Shown here: positions 8,991-18,470 of the stretch, in pieces
Layout: the number at the start of each line of letters is the position of its first letter
Numbering within the stretch: the stretch's first letter is position 1
Source: Nostoc sp. FACHB-110
GTDB taxonomy: Bacteria > Cyanobacteriota > Cyanobacteriia > Cyanobacteriales > Nostocaceae
Length of the DNA: 64,000 nt
Assembly: GCF_014697425.1 (NCBI RefSeq)
Contig: NZ_JACJRU010000001.1
Coordinates: 588,678 to 652,677, forward strand
Direction: 5' to 3'
The notes under the pieces: generated by a model
Database searches by the model: none
What the model saw: the letters and a program-made list of their open reading frames with translations, nothing else
Told to the model about the DNA's origin: nothing
Made by a program: the position numbers and the translations under genes

Positions 8991-11900
8991 ATGACGCGCT
9001 CTCCCAACTCAGGAAACGACCAAGAGCCAACTAACCATAGTTTATTACATCTTCTGCTGTTAAGACGTACCCTGGTTGCGATCGCAGTTATTTTGCTTGC
9101 GGGAATTGCCACGGGTGTTTGGTGGGCAAGAAGATATGTATATACTGAATTAGCACCGTTAGTTGAAACTAATCTTGAGCAGTTGTTGGGGCGACCTATC
9201 CAATTAGGCAGAGTTGACGCTTTTTCAGTTTCTAGTTTGAGATTTAGCTCTTTATCAATACCGCCAACAGCAACAGACCCAGACACACTAAAAGCCAAAG
9301 CTGTTGAAGTAAATTTTTCCCTATTACCCCTGATTACCAGCCGGACTCTACCATTAAATGTCATCATAGTTCAGCCGAATGTTTACATCCAGCAAGATAA
9401 AGAAGGTCGTTGGATAAATGCCCAAGTGAAGGCGCAAGAGGGTCAAGGTTTTGTTAAAACTCAGTTGCAATCACTGGGAATTGTTGATGCCAATGTAGAG
9501 TTATTACCTGCACCTGCACCGACGAAACCGCAAGGTTCTGTCATCATAGATAACTTAAAAGGTGTAGCTCGGTTGTCATCAGATAATCAAAGGATTAGTT
9601 ACAACATCAATGGACAACTCACCAGAGGCGGCGCAGTCACAATATCTGGTGAAACGCAAACCAAAGCTCAAACAACTAATCTTAAACTGCAAGCCCAATC
9701 TTTAGTTGCATCTGATGTGAGTCGATTAATTCAATTACCCATTGTCTTACAAGCAGGGCGCGTTGATGCAGATTTAGCAGTACAAATTCCACCCCAAGCA
9801 TCAGATATCGCTATTACAGGAACGGCTGTTGCCAATCAAGTGACGGCGCAAATTCAAAATGTGCCGCAAAAATTTTCTAACTCTAATGGCAGATTAACAT
9901 TTCAAGGCCAGGCGATCGCGCTAAATAATCTCACCACTAACTTTGGTCAAGTTCCCTTAATCGCCAATGGGACAGTTAATACTCAAACTGGGTTTGACCT
10001 CTCTGCACAAGTAAAATCAGCCACTGCAAAAAATCTCTTAGATACCTTCCGCGTCAAATCACCTGTCTTTGCTAGTGGTGCAGTCCAAGCCAACATTAAA
10101 GTTCAAGGTTCCCTACAGCAGCCAGTCCTTAGTGGCACAGCCAGCAATACCACACCTATTCAAGTTGACCGCGTGCAGTTTCAAGCTGTCAATACTGACT
10201 TCCGCTTGAATGTAGCAAAAACTGGCACTCAAGTTACTGTCTCCAATTTAAGATTAGTCCCCGTCGCCGGAGGTCAAATCATCGGTAGCGGTCAAGCTAC
10301 CCTGGGCGGTCAAGTAAAATTTAATGTTGTAACGGAGGGTGTCTCAGGAGATATACTGGCACGCACCTATGGCGTTACACCACCTATTAATATAGGCAAT
10401 ATCGCAGCTAAAGCAGATATTACGGGTTCCCTTGGTAAAGCCCTAGCATTAAATATTGCCAGTGTACAGGTGCGTCCGCCAGCCGGAGGGCAAATTGTGG
10501 GGAGTGGTCAGGTGCAACTTGCGCCCCAAGGCAATGTGTTATTGAATTTACAAGCCCAAAATTTACCGGGAGATGTTTTAGCTAAGACCAACACTGATTC
10601 ATCTACAATCAAACTGGGCAATATCTCTGCTAATGCTAGGGTGACTGGCTCTGTTGGCAATTGGCGGACAGTTGCCCAAGTCCAAGCTCCGAATGCAACT
10701 TATCCGACGACAGGAGAAGCTGTAATTACGCAACAAGGGCAGAATATTCTCTTACCTAGTGCTGTCTTCAATGTGGCAGGCAGTACAATCAGAGCCACAG
10801 GTCGAGTTGTACAACAACGCTGGCAGGCTTTTGTTAATACTGGGCAAGTTCAGTTAAGCCGTTTTCAGCAAATTCCGCCCCAGTTCCAAGGAGTTTTAAA
10901 TAGTGCGTCGGTGAATTTGTCAGGCAGCACAACTTCTTTTCAACCTGCGACTATTCAAGCTACAGGACAAGCAAATTTGAGTGTTGCAGGTGGGAGAGTC
11001 AACGTTAGAGATATTAGTCTGAATAATGGTCGCTGGCAAGCAGTCGCCAACGCTGAGGGAATTGCACTCAATCGTTTTTCGCCCCAACTGCGAGGCCGAC
11101 TTAGTAGTAATGTGCAGGTGGCTGGTACTACGGCATCTTTCCAACTTGCTGATATTCGTGCTGCTGGACAAATTCGCGCATCGCAAGGGGTAGCACAGTT
11201 AGCGCAGCCACTCACCGCCCAATTTCAATGGAATGGCAAGCAAATTATAGTCCAGCGTGCGACTACACCGGGAATTAGTGCTAATGGTGCGATCGCCCTC
11301 AATTTACCAGAAAGTGGGACACCGCAAATTGCTGGTTTTAATTTAAATGTCATCGCCCAGAATTTCAATTTGCAAAACACTGGTTTTCAAATACCTGGAG
11401 ACACCCAAGTAGCAGGTTTACTAGATTTTAATGGGCGAGTTACAGGCACATTAGATACACCCCAAGCCAACGGTAATATTCGCCTACGGAATTTCAGGGT
11501 CAGTAACTTAGCATTTGACCCTCTGTTAACTGGCAATGTCAACTTTCAAGGCGGACAGGGTGCAAGTCTGCAACTATCTGGCAGACAAGATAGGATAGCA
11601 CTTAACCTTAATGCCAATTATCGTCCAACTTCGTTTTTGGTTAAGCGTGATGAGGCTGTCACTACAGGGAGAACTGTAGGCGACAATTTAATTATTAATG
11701 CTCAACAGTTCCCCATCGCGCTAGTAAGTAGTTTTGTCCCTAACAATAGATTGAAACCTTTGGCAGGGCAACTATCAGGCAATTTAGTTGTCAATTTAAA
11801 TAATTATGCCGTAGATGGGGATGTAGCGATCGCCGCACCCCGGATTGCCAGAGTCTCAGCTGAGGAATTTCGCGGTAGTATCAACTATGCCGATGGTACT

Positions 11901-14315
11901 GCCAGCTTAACTAATGGTTTATTGCGCTTAGGCGGCAGCAACATCGCCGTCAGTGGCAGTTTGCAAACTGGGAACGACCCTAAATTTCAAGTTCAAGCTA
12001 ACTTAAATCAAACTAGAGTTGAAAGCCTCTTACAAGCCTTTAATATCTTTAACTTTAGCGACTTGAGTACTGGCTTGGAACCGCCAACATTAGCGGGTGC
12101 GGAGGCACTTGATACCACATCTCGGAACTTACCCAATGCTGATTTACTCACACAATTAGAGTATTTCTCTAAAATTACCACCGCAAACACACAACAACAG
12201 CAACAAGAACAAAAACAAACAGCCCAATTACCTTCCCTGTCCGAATTAACTGGGGCTTTGAGTGGTGTACTTACCGCCAGTGGTTCGTTAAAAACCGGGT
12301 TAAATGCTGGCTTTAATCTTCAAGGTGATAATTGGCAATGGGGCGAATATTCAATTAATCAAGTTGTTGCTAGAGGTAACTTTGCCGATGGTGTGGTGAC
12401 ACTTTCGCCTTTAAGTCTAGGCATAAATCAAGGCTTAATTGCTTTTTCCGGACAGTTAAGCACTGAAGAGCTAAATGGACAGTTGAATGTTGCCAGTCTA
12501 CCTCTATCACTCTTTCAGCCCTTCATTGATAAGTATCCTGTAGATGTCACCGGACAAGTAAATGCGGTAGCGAATTTGCAAGGCAGTTTAAATAATCCTA
12601 GTGCCAATGGGCAAGTCTCCTTAGCAAATGCCACAGTTAACCAACAACCTGTGCAAACCGGACAAGTCAATTTTGACTACAACAATGCCCGGGTGAATTT
12701 TAACAGCACATTGCTGCTAACGGGAACCCAACCAGTGGCAATTACAGGTAGTGTCCCTGCGCCGTTGCCGTTTGTCGCAGTGCAACCAAGTAATCAAATT
12801 AACATTAACGCTAGTGTTAGTAACGAAGGCTTAAGGTTATTAAATCTGCTAACCAATAATCAAGTTAGTTGGGTAGACGGACAAGGGCAAGTTAATGTTA
12901 ACGTTGCGGGTACTCTTAGCCAGCCTATTATTAATGGCAATGCCATTGTGAATAATGCGACTTTCCGCGCTCAAGCTTTAGAGGCTCCCCTAACAGATGT
13001 CACCGGGACAGTACAATTTAATGGCAGCACATTAAATGTCGAAAGCATTCAAGGCAATTATAATCAAGGGTTAATTGCGGCTTCGGGAATTCTGCCGATT
13101 TTTGCAGCTGGACAAACTGTCTCAAATCCTTTGACAGTTTCTATAGAAAAGCAACTAGATTTTCAAGTTCCAGGGTTGTATGCAGGTGGTGTAAGTGGAG
13201 ATGCTGTAATTCGAGGGTCAGCACTTAGACCTGTAATTGCTGGAGAAATTACCCTCCGTGATGGACAAGTCACCATTGGTAATACAACAACCACACCAAA
13301 ACCAGCAACCACAGAAAATGACGTTAGAACTATCACTTTAGCAGAAGCGAATAACGCTACAACAACCACAACAGCCGCTAACACTAACGCTACAAATAAC
13401 GCTGTAACTAGACCTAACTTACCTGTAGAGTTTGCCGATTTACGCCTAGTTTTAGGCAACGATGTGAGTGTCGGCACTCAGTCCCTACTGAATTTTTTAC
13501 CGGGAGGTGCAGCCTTTAGTCAACCTCTACTTAACTTTCAAGCCAGAGGTGGCTTAACAATTAATGGTACATTAGCCAAGCCCCTTCCCCAAGGAACCAT
13601 TCGTTTAACAGGCGGACGAGTCAGTTTATTTACAACTGAGTTTACCTTAGAGCGCGGCTACGAACAAACAGCGACCTTTACCCCCAGCCAAGGGCTTGAC
13701 CCTACTCTCAATGTCCGACTGTTGGCGATTGTACCGGAAACTTCAGCCACAAGCGATCGCATTTTAGAATCCCCTACATCTGCGGAAATTAGCGATGTTT
13801 CTGCTTACAACTTTGGCACTTTACGCACCGTTCGCGTCCGTGCCACGGCGACAGGTAGGGCGAGTGAATTAGGAAATAATTTAGAACTAACAAGTGAACC
13901 TGCGCGTAGTCGAGGCGAAATTGTCGCTTTATTGGGTGGTTCAATTTTGAATAATTTCGCGCAAACAGGAGATGCAACCCAAGGACTCACGAATTTCGCC
14001 AGTTCTACTATTTTAGGTGGTTTGCAAGGCACTATTACGGCGATCGGTCAAGCTATTGGCTTTAATGAATTTCGCATATATCCTACACCTGCAACTAGTG
14101 ACGCTTCCAGAAATTCTTCAGTTCTCAATTTGTCAGCAGAGGGTGTATTTAACGTCAACCGTAACTTATCTGTCTCTCTATCACGGGCTTTTTCTACTAA
14201 TGATTCGTTCAACTACAATTTGCTTTATCGCCTCAATGACGAAATTCTCTTGCGTGGTTCGACTGATTTAAATAATGACAGTCTATTATTGTTGAACTAT
14301 GAAACTCGCTTTTAG
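8991..14315 (+). CDS. tamB: TamB/TIC236-like translocation and assembly module protein
   Basis: A very large (1774-residue) envelope protein. One membrane anchor lies at about residues 26-45, followed by an AsmA-like segment (LLGRPIQLGRVDAFSVSSLRF), a very long beta-strand-rich region of irregular repeats of the type ATVNQQPVQTGQVNFDYN, and the C-terminal DUF490/TamB domain from about 1480 onward, ending LLRGSTDLNNDSLLLLNYETRF. TamB-family proteins span the periplasm between inner membrane and Omp85 partners and help lipid transport or outer-membrane protein assembly; the chloroplast relative is TIC236. Low-complexity Thr/Asn stretches near residues 1435-1475 mark a flexible insert. No Omp85 gene is next to it. 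The CRISPR array begins 49 nt after its stop. Confidence 0.93.
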   Translation: MTRSPNSGNDQEPTNHSLLHLLLLRRTLVAIAVILLAGIATGVWWARRYVYTELAPLVETNLEQLLGRPIQLGRVDAFSVSSLRFSSLSIPPTATDPDTLKAKAVEVNFSLLPLITSRTLPLNVIIVQPNVYIQQDKEGRWINAQVKAQEGQGFVKTQLQSLGIVDANVELLPAPAPTKPQGSVIIDNLKGVARLSSDNQRISYNINGQLTRGGAVTISGETQTKAQTTNLKLQAQSLVASDVSRLIQLPIVLQAGRVDADLAVQIPPQASDIAITGTAVANQVTAQIQNVPQKFSNSNGRLTFQGQAIALNNLTTNFGQVPLIANGTVNTQTGFDLSAQVKSATAKNLLDTFRVKSPVFASGAVQANIKVQGSLQQPVLSGTASNTTPIQVDRVQFQAVNTDFRLNVAKTGTQVTVSNLRLVPVAGGQIIGSGQATLGGQVKFNVVTEGVSGDILARTYGVTPPINIGNIAAKADITGSLGKALALNIASVQVRPPAGGQIVGSGQVQLAPQGNVLLNLQAQNLPGDVLAKTNTDSSTIKLGNISANARVTGSVGNWRTVAQVQAPNATYPTTGEAVITQQGQNILLPSAVFNVAGSTIRATGRVVQQRWQAFVNTGQVQLSRFQQIPPQFQGVLNSASVNLSGSTTSFQPATIQATGQANLSVAGGRVNVRDISLNNGRWQAVANAEGIALNRFSPQLRGRLSSNVQVAGTTASFQLADIRAAGQIRASQGVAQLAQPLTAQFQWNGKQIIVQRATTPGISANGAIALNLPESGTPQIAGFNLNVIAQNFNLQNTGFQIPGDTQVAGLLDFNGRVTGTLDTPQANGNIRLRNFRVSNLAFDPLLTGNVNFQGGQGASLQLSGRQDRIALNLNANYRPTSFLVKRDEAVTTGRTVGDNLIINAQQFPIALVSSFVPNNRLKPLAGQLSGNLVVNLNNYAVDGDVAIAAPRIARVSAEEFRGSINYADGTASLTNGLLRLGGSNIAVSGSLQTGNDPKFQVQANLNQTRVESLLQAFNIFNFSDLSTGLEPPTLAGAEALDTTSRNLPNADLLTQLEYFSKITTANTQQQQQEQKQTAQLPSLSELTGALSGVLTASGSLKTGLNAGFNLQGDNWQWGEYSINQVVARGNFADGVVTLSPLSLGINQGLIAFSGQLSTEELNGQLNVASLPLSLFQPFIDKYPVDVTGQVNAVANLQGSLNNPSANGQVSLANATVNQQPVQTGQVNFDYNNARVNFNSTLLLTGTQPVAITGSVPAPLPFVAVQPSNQININASVSNEGLRLLNLLTNNQVSWVDGQGQVNVNVAGTLSQPIINGNAIVNNATFRAQALEAPLTDVTGTVQFNGSTLNVESIQGNYNQGLIAASGILPIFAAGQTVSNPLTVSIEKQLDFQVPGLYAGGVSGDAVIRGSALRPVIAGEITLRDGQVTIGNTTTTPKPATTENDVRTITLAEANNATTTTTAANTNATNNAVTRPNLPVEFADLRLVLGNDVSVGTQSLLNFLPGGAAFSQPLLNFQARGGLTINGTLAKPLPQGTIRLTGGRVSLFTTEFTLERGYEQTATFTPSQGLDPTLNVRLLAIVPETSATSDRILESPTSAEISDVSAYNFGTLRTVRVRATATGRASELGNNLELTSEPARSRGEIVALLGGSILNNFAQTGDATQGLTNFASSTILGGLQGTITAIGQAIGFNEFRIYPTPATSDASRNSSVLNLSAEGVFNVNRNLSVSLSRAFSTNDSFNYNLLYRLNDEILLRGSTDLNNDSLLLLNYETRF

Positions 14316-14364
14316 TTGTTGATAAAAAAGCCGTTCAGCATTTAAATTGGGTATTCATCAAATT

Positions 14365-15218
14365 GTTTCAGTCCCCTTGCGGGGTAAAAGGTTGTGGAAA
14401 CTTCAAGATTATATGTGCGAGGAATACATTCTCTCTATGTTTCAGTCCCCTTGCGGGGTAAAAGGTTGTGGAAACATTTTGTGAGCTTGCCCATTCATAA
14501 AATTGCTGCCGTTGTTTCAGTCCCCTTGCGGGGTAAAAGGTTGTGGAAACTTAATCCTGAGTTTCCCTTAGTTCTAATAAAATGTGGTTTCAGTCCCCTT
14601 GCGGGGTAAAAGGTTGTGGAAACTTGAGTTTATTCAGAGTATTTGAAGCTACTAAAAATCCGTTTCAGTCCCCTTGCGGGGTAAAAGGTTATGGAAACAC
14701 CCTAAACGCATACCATCAAGAATATCTTGGGGTAGTTTCAGTCCCCTTGCGGGGTAAAAGGTTATGGAAACAACGTCATCTGAGCCGTGTTACCTGGATT
14801 TCTACTTGTTTCAGTCCCCTTGCGGGGTAAAAGGTTATGGAAACCTAACTCTTTGCCTAGTGAGTCTATCCAATTGACGTTTCAGTCCCCTTGCGGGGTA
14901 AAAGGTTATGGAAACTTGCGAGTGTTGTCACTTCTGGAGACTTGCCCGCGGAAGGGTTTCAGTCCCCTTGCGGGGTAAAAGGTTATGGAAACTTATAAAA
15001 TCCTCAATAGCGTATTTGACATTGAGGGTTTCAGTCCCCTTGCGGGGTAAAAGGTTATGGAAACTTCCGTGATGTTAAGTCCCATGATGACTTTAAGACC
15101 TTCATGTTTCAGTCCCCTTGCGGGGTAAAAGGTTATGGAAACCTGATATTCCTATTGATAGTAGGGTTAAATCAACTCAACGTTTCAGTCCCCTTGCGGG
15201 GTAAAAGGTTATGGAAAC
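14365..15218 (-). CRISPR. CRISPR array, 12 repeats of 37 bp and 11 spacers, no cas genes in window
   Basis: On the + strand the repeat begins GTTTCAGTCCCCTTGCGG and ends GTTRTGGAAAC. Repeats start at 14365, 14439, 14514, 14587, 14662, 14735, 14808, 14879, 14956, 15028, 15106 and 15182. Spacers are 34-41 nt and all differ. The first four repeats have GGTTGTGG, the last eight GGTTATGG; otherwise all are identical. Read on the - strand the repeat has a CCCC-GCAA-GGGG hairpin followed by ACTGAAAC, the 8-nt 3' end that becomes the crRNA 5' handle in the Synechocystis I-D and III arrays. I therefore infer transcription from right to left, with the leader beyond 15218 and the variant repeats at the old, trailer end. 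The gap to tamB on the left (49 nt) is too short for a leader, which agrees. Confidence 0.97.
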
Positions 15219-15380
15219 AGCCCGGTGCTGAAACTTAATCAGGGCAAGCTTCCTGAGAAGCGATTTGACGAACCTCAAAAATAGGTCGATTTCAGCCGCG
15301 ATTATTGCGACTAATTCTCATCTTCTCGAAATAGAGACAAGCTGTACTTATTATGTTGTCAAGGTTCTGGCGATTTTGGC
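15219..15380 (-). promoter_or_regulatory. Putative CRISPR leader
   Basis: Non-coding stretch directly upstream of the array in the inferred (-) direction. On the - strand it contains TTGACA (15362-15357), a possible -35 box about 140 nt before the first repeat, although no convincing -10 box follows. Beyond it lies GGAGGTTTGCCAAAA. Assignment rests on array orientation, not on a known leader family. Confidence 0.5.
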
Positions 15381-15699
15381 AAACCTCCTAGGGTTTTTGA
15401 CCCCGCTTCAGTTTGTCAAACATCAAGTTAATAACTCAATCATAAGATGAGTATCCTTGATTGTCGAGTTTTTTATAGTTCGAGTCAATCTTTAACACCG
15501 TACTCTCGCTCAATCAAACCCAACAGCTTTTGCTCTAGGCTTTGCATAAACGCGGGATAAATTAAGCTTTTTTAACAAAGTAAACTACCGCTTTTTTGCG
15601 CTTTTGCGCCTACCGCAAGCGGAACGCCTGGCGGCGAATGCGCGAAACATAAATCATCCCATTAATCAGCAACGCCTTGCTCTACAGTTTTAAATACGG
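15381..15699. other. Intergenic region with hairpin and palindromic repeat fragments
   Basis: No gene is seen. A bulged hairpin (AACTC-AATCA / TGATT-gtc-GAGTT) at 15433-15470 followed by a T-run could terminate + strand transcription. Around 15600-15645 there is a GC-rich dispersed-repeat fragment (CCGCAAGCGGAACGCC). Confidence 0.45.
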
Positions 15700-15975
15700 T
15701 TATGTTTGCGGAATTAAACTGACATTTTTGGTTCCACTATCCCAAACTATCCAATTACATAAACTGTTTACATCTTCAGAATTATTTGTAACTTTAAAAT
15801 ACAGCTTATCGCCACTTTTAAGTTCTACTGCAAAGTCAGCATTTTGCGCATAAACAACTTTGAAACCTCTATCACGTAGACAATACATCGCCCAGGCTTT
15901 TAAAGATTGTTTGTATGGTTCGTGGGGAATTGGTGGTTTTGTGATGGCTTGTTCGATAACTTGATATATCTGCAT
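15700..15975 (-). CDS. Small conserved-looking hypothetical protein
   Basis: A 91-residue protein starting MQIYQVIEQAI at ATG 15975; an upstream TTG at 15996 is less likely. The core reads WAMYCLRDRGFKVVYAQNAD, then FAVELKSGDKLYFKVTNN, an alternation of helix and strands that vaguely resembles the start of a restriction-endonuclease-like fold, but the usual E-x-K signature is not clear (YFKV instead). It ends at its own stop with no recognised domain. No function is proposed. Confidence 0.5.
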   Translation of the reverse strand: MQIYQVIEQAITKPPIPHEPYKQSLKAWAMYCLRDRGFKVVYAQNADFAVELKSGDKLYFKVTNNSEDVNSLCNWIVWDSGTKNVSLIPQT

Positions 15976-16027
15976 TGCTAAATAAAAGGAGAACAAATTT
16001 TATTTACTAACTCAGCACTTAGCACTT

Positions 16028-16471
16028 TCAAGGCTGAGGATTGCACCGAATTTCTATCATAAAACCATCAGGGTCATAAAAATAGACACCTCTACCTGTA
16101 GGACGAGTAACTGGGCCATGAGCGATCGCTATATTATTTTCCTGCAAAACGGCTAAAGCTTGCTCAAATAATCGCGGATCTATATCAAAGGCTAAATGAT
16201 AAGCTCTAGTAAAACTTTGTTCTGGGTCTGGATGGGGTGGGTTAAGGTCTGGTGTCCAAAATAAATCTAAAATGACACCATCTGGCGTAACAAAGTTGGC
16301 AACTTTTCCCTCAGCGACAAGTTCCACCAAAGTTTCGGGGACTTGCTTACCTGTTAGTTCGTGCAAGCCTAAAACACTACCATAAAAGTGGCGCGAAGCT
16401 TGCATATCTTTGACATTGAGGGCAATATGATGCACTTTTCGCAAGTGTCCAGGAGCAAGGATATTTTTCAT
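16028..16471 (-). CDS. VOC family (glyoxalase/dioxygenase-fold) protein
   Basis: A 147-residue single-domain VOC protein made of two beta-alpha-beta-beta-beta units. The first unit begins KVHHIALNVKDMQASRHFYG and the second AYHLAFDIDPRLFEQAL; the C-terminal strand is GVYFYDPDGFMIEIRCNP. The usual metal ligands His (HHIAL), His (YHLAF) and Glu (IEIRC) are present, so a metal-dependent lyase, dioxygenase or resistance enzyme is possible. Substrate unknown. It starts at ATG 16471, and the 91-residue hypothetical gene follows 52 nt downstream. Confidence 0.85.
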   Translation of the reverse strand: MKNILAPGHLRKVHHIALNVKDMQASRHFYGSVLGLHELTGKQVPETLVELVAEGKVANFVTPDGVILDLFWTPDLNPPHPDPEQSFTRAYHLAFDIDPRLFEQALAVLQENNIAIAHGPVTRPTGRGVYFYDPDGFMIEIRCNPQP

Positions 16472-16553
16472 ACAGCAGCTAGATAAGAGGGCAGAATAAA
16501 TTCCTTACTAAGGTAGAAGGTGAACTCTAAGCAAGAGTTTATCTTTAATTATT

Positions 16554-17024
16554 ATGGCTTTTGATTATTCTTTAGACTTCCAAAAAATCGATTTTCGCCA
16601 ACATCCTGAATTATATCGTGTTGGTAAGGGTGAGCAAGGTGTACTATTGGTAGAACCATATAAGTCAGAGATTCTACCATATTGGCGGTTTAAAACACCT
16701 GAAATTGCCAAAGAGTCGAGTGAAAAAATCTACGCACTTTTTCTAGATTATCTCGAACAAGAAGATTTTGTGGGGGCAGATATGGCGCGGAAGTTTATTC
16801 AAATGGGTTATACTCGTTCCCGTCGTTATGCTAACCACAAAAGCGGCAGAAAATACAAAAAAACTTCCGCAGAAGGAAGTTCAAAAAAAGAAATATTGCC
16901 CTATGATGTAGACCAAGTAAAAGCAGAATCAGCAGCTATTTTTAAAGCTAAATGGTTACAGGCGAAGACGAATGAGAAATATCTCCAACTTTTAGCCAAG
17001 CATAAACAGAAGTATGAAGTATGA
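16554..17024 (+). CDS. DUF4385 family protein
   Basis: A 156-residue soluble protein of the DUF4385 type: FDYSLDFQKIDFRQHPELYRVGKGEQGVL at the start, then LPYWRFKTPEIA and FVGADMARKFIQMGYTRSRRYANHKSGRKY. The rich Arg/Lys block GYTRSRRYANHKSGRKYKK could contact nucleic acid, but no function is established for the family. The last codons (QKYEV and the TGA) are supplied by a heptamer repeat array, so the natural C-terminus may have been altered by repeat expansion. Confidence 0.82.
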   Translation: MAFDYSLDFQKIDFRQHPELYRVGKGEQGVLLVEPYKSEILPYWRFKTPEIAKESSEKIYALFLDYLEQEDFVGADMARKFIQMGYTRSRRYANHKSGRKYKKTSAEGSSKKEILPYDVDQVKAESAAIFKAKWLQAKTNEKYLQLLAKHKQKYEV

Positions 17025-17043
17025 AGTATGAAGTCTGAAGTCT
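17009..17043. repeat. Heptanucleotide tandem repeat overlapping a gene end
   Basis: Five units, three GAAGTAT then two GAAGTCT. The TGA stop of the DUF4385 gene lies inside the array (17022-17024). Same family as the array at 494-584. Confidence 0.88.
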
Positions 17044-17054
17044 GAAAGGAAGAA

Positions 17055-18074
17055 TTATCGGCGATATTCGTCGCCACAGTCACCTATTAGCTGATATAAA
17101 TCTCGTGATTTTTGCGAGATTTGCTCGATGCGATCGCAATCCTCTTGGTCTAAAATAAAACTAAAGACTTTGGCGTTATTTTCGATATGTTCAGATATAC
17201 CCAGTCTCGCACCAACAATCACACCACCGACAGCTGGTTTATCTAAAATATAACGTACAGCCACATTCGCTATACTTACCTGATATTTATCAGCAATTTC
17301 TTGCAGTGTAGCCAGCAATTCCTGAAATAAACGCCAGCCACCCCAACCATCAATCATATTTTTATATTTGCGTAGGCTGACTGTACCTAAATTAAAGCTT
17401 CCCGGTTCTGGCTGTCCTAAATATTTTTCTGAAAGGAAACCGCCACAAACTGTGCCGTAAGTAAATAGTTTAATATTATGCTGCTGACAAAATTTCACCA
17501 TCGCCACTTCTGGACGACGGTCAACTAAAGAAAATTGTACTTGGTTAGAAACAATTTTAATACCTGCTTCTGTGATAATTTGCAGATGTTCTGTATCAAA
17601 ATTAGTCAAAGCTAAATGTTTGATTTTACCCTCAGATTGCAATTCTGCCATATATTTGAGAGCATCTAAATAATTTTTATCTTGATAGTCCCACCAGTGA
17701 AATTGCATTAAATCTAAAGCTTCAACATCCATTCTCCTCAAAGAGATATTAATGTTGTCCTCAACTAATTTTTTCGTCATTTTGCCAGGACGAGGAACCC
17801 ATTTTGTAAAAGCTTGGATATTTGCTACAGCTTCTTGACCTCTAGTAGCAATTAACTGACGGCGAAATTCCCCAATAAAATCTTCCGCCGGGCCATAATG
17901 GTCAGCTAAATCCCAGGTAGTAAAACCTGCATCCACATATTGAAACATGGCTTGTATTGCAGCTTTGGGATTAATTCTGCCATGTGCACCAGACACTTGC
18001 CACATCCCATTTAATATCCGGCAAATGTTTAAATCAGCAGTAAATTGTAGACGGCTTTGTTCGGGTAGTGTCAT
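17055..18074 (-). CDS. Aldo/keto reductase
   Basis: A 339-residue NAD(P)H-dependent oxidoreductase with a TIM barrel. The catalytic tetrad can be placed at Asp55 and Tyr60 (TTWDLADHYG), Lys91 (AFTKWVPR) and His126 (MQFHWWDY). The cofactor-binding end shows GVIVGARLGISEHIENN. It begins 18 nt after the stop of the cytochrome c6 gene on the same strand, so the two are probably cotranscribed. The substrate is not predictable; relatives act on pyridoxal, methylglyoxal or sugars. Confidence 0.9.
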   Translation of the reverse strand: MTLPEQSRLQFTADLNICRILNGMWQVSGAHGRINPKAAIQAMFQYVDAGFTTWDLADHYGPAEDFIGEFRRQLIATRGQEAVANIQAFTKWVPRPGKMTKKLVEDNINISLRRMDVEALDLMQFHWWDYQDKNYLDALKYMAELQSEGKIKHLALTNFDTEHLQIITEAGIKIVSNQVQFSLVDRRPEVAMVKFCQQHNIKLFTYGTVCGGFLSEKYLGQPEPGSFNLGTVSLRKYKNMIDGWGGWRLFQELLATLQEIADKYQVSIANVAVRYILDKPAVGGVIVGARLGISEHIENNAKVFSFILDQEDCDRIEQISQKSRDLYQLIGDCGDEYRR

Positions 18075-18092
18075 GTTTTATTTTTGAATAGA

Positions 18093-18470
18093 TTAACGCC
18101 AATTTTTTTCAGCTTGTTCAAGAACGTAAGCCGAAACATCTAAAATTTGTTTTTCATTGAGGCGGTCTTTATAAGCAGACATATTACTTTTGCCATTGGT
18201 GACAATATTAGTAATTGCCTCTATTGAATCCATACCATATTTCTTGAGCGCTTGCTTTTTTAAATTCTTCCCACGCCGGATGATATTACCACCATTAATA
18301 TGACAACCAGCACAATGAACACTAAATATTTGTGCGCCGTTCGCTGTATCAGCAGCAAAAGCGGGTGCAGTAAAAGTAGTAGTCAACAATAGAAGAATCA
18401 AACATAACAAAGGTAGGCTTTTCACCAAGTTGCTTGACCGTCTTATCACTATTTTTTTAGCATTACTCAT
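18093..18470 (-). CDS. petJ: Cytochrome c6
   Basis: A soluble lumenal c-type cytochrome that carries electrons from cytochrome b6f to photosystem I or to cytochrome oxidase. Starting at ATG 18470 it has 125 residues: a long leader with a Leu-rich core, cleavage expected at APAFA|ADTANG, the haem site CAGCH at 53-57, and the axial methionine at M97 in NGKSNMSAYKDRL. The mature part ends DVSAYVLEQAEKNWR, close to classical cytochrome c6. The twist NMSAY instead of the usual AMPAF is notable: the proline after the ligand is lost. Longer frames up to 18572 exist but only add a second hydrophobic stretch. Confidence 0.87.
   Translation of the reverse strand: MSNAKKIVIRRSSNLVKSLPLLCLILLLLTTTFTAPAFAADTANGAQIFSVHCAGCHINGGNIIRRGKNLKKQALKKYGMDSIEAITNIVTNGKSNMSAYKDRLNEKQILDVSAYVLEQAEKNWR

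Noticed and set aside
8966..9367. 133-codon antisense frame at the tamB start
   Set aside because: Shadow of the tamB N-terminal region.
14394..14978. Open frames with repeated SVPLRGKRLWK and SPCGVKG peptides
   Set aside because: They are translations of the CRISPR repeats, not genes.
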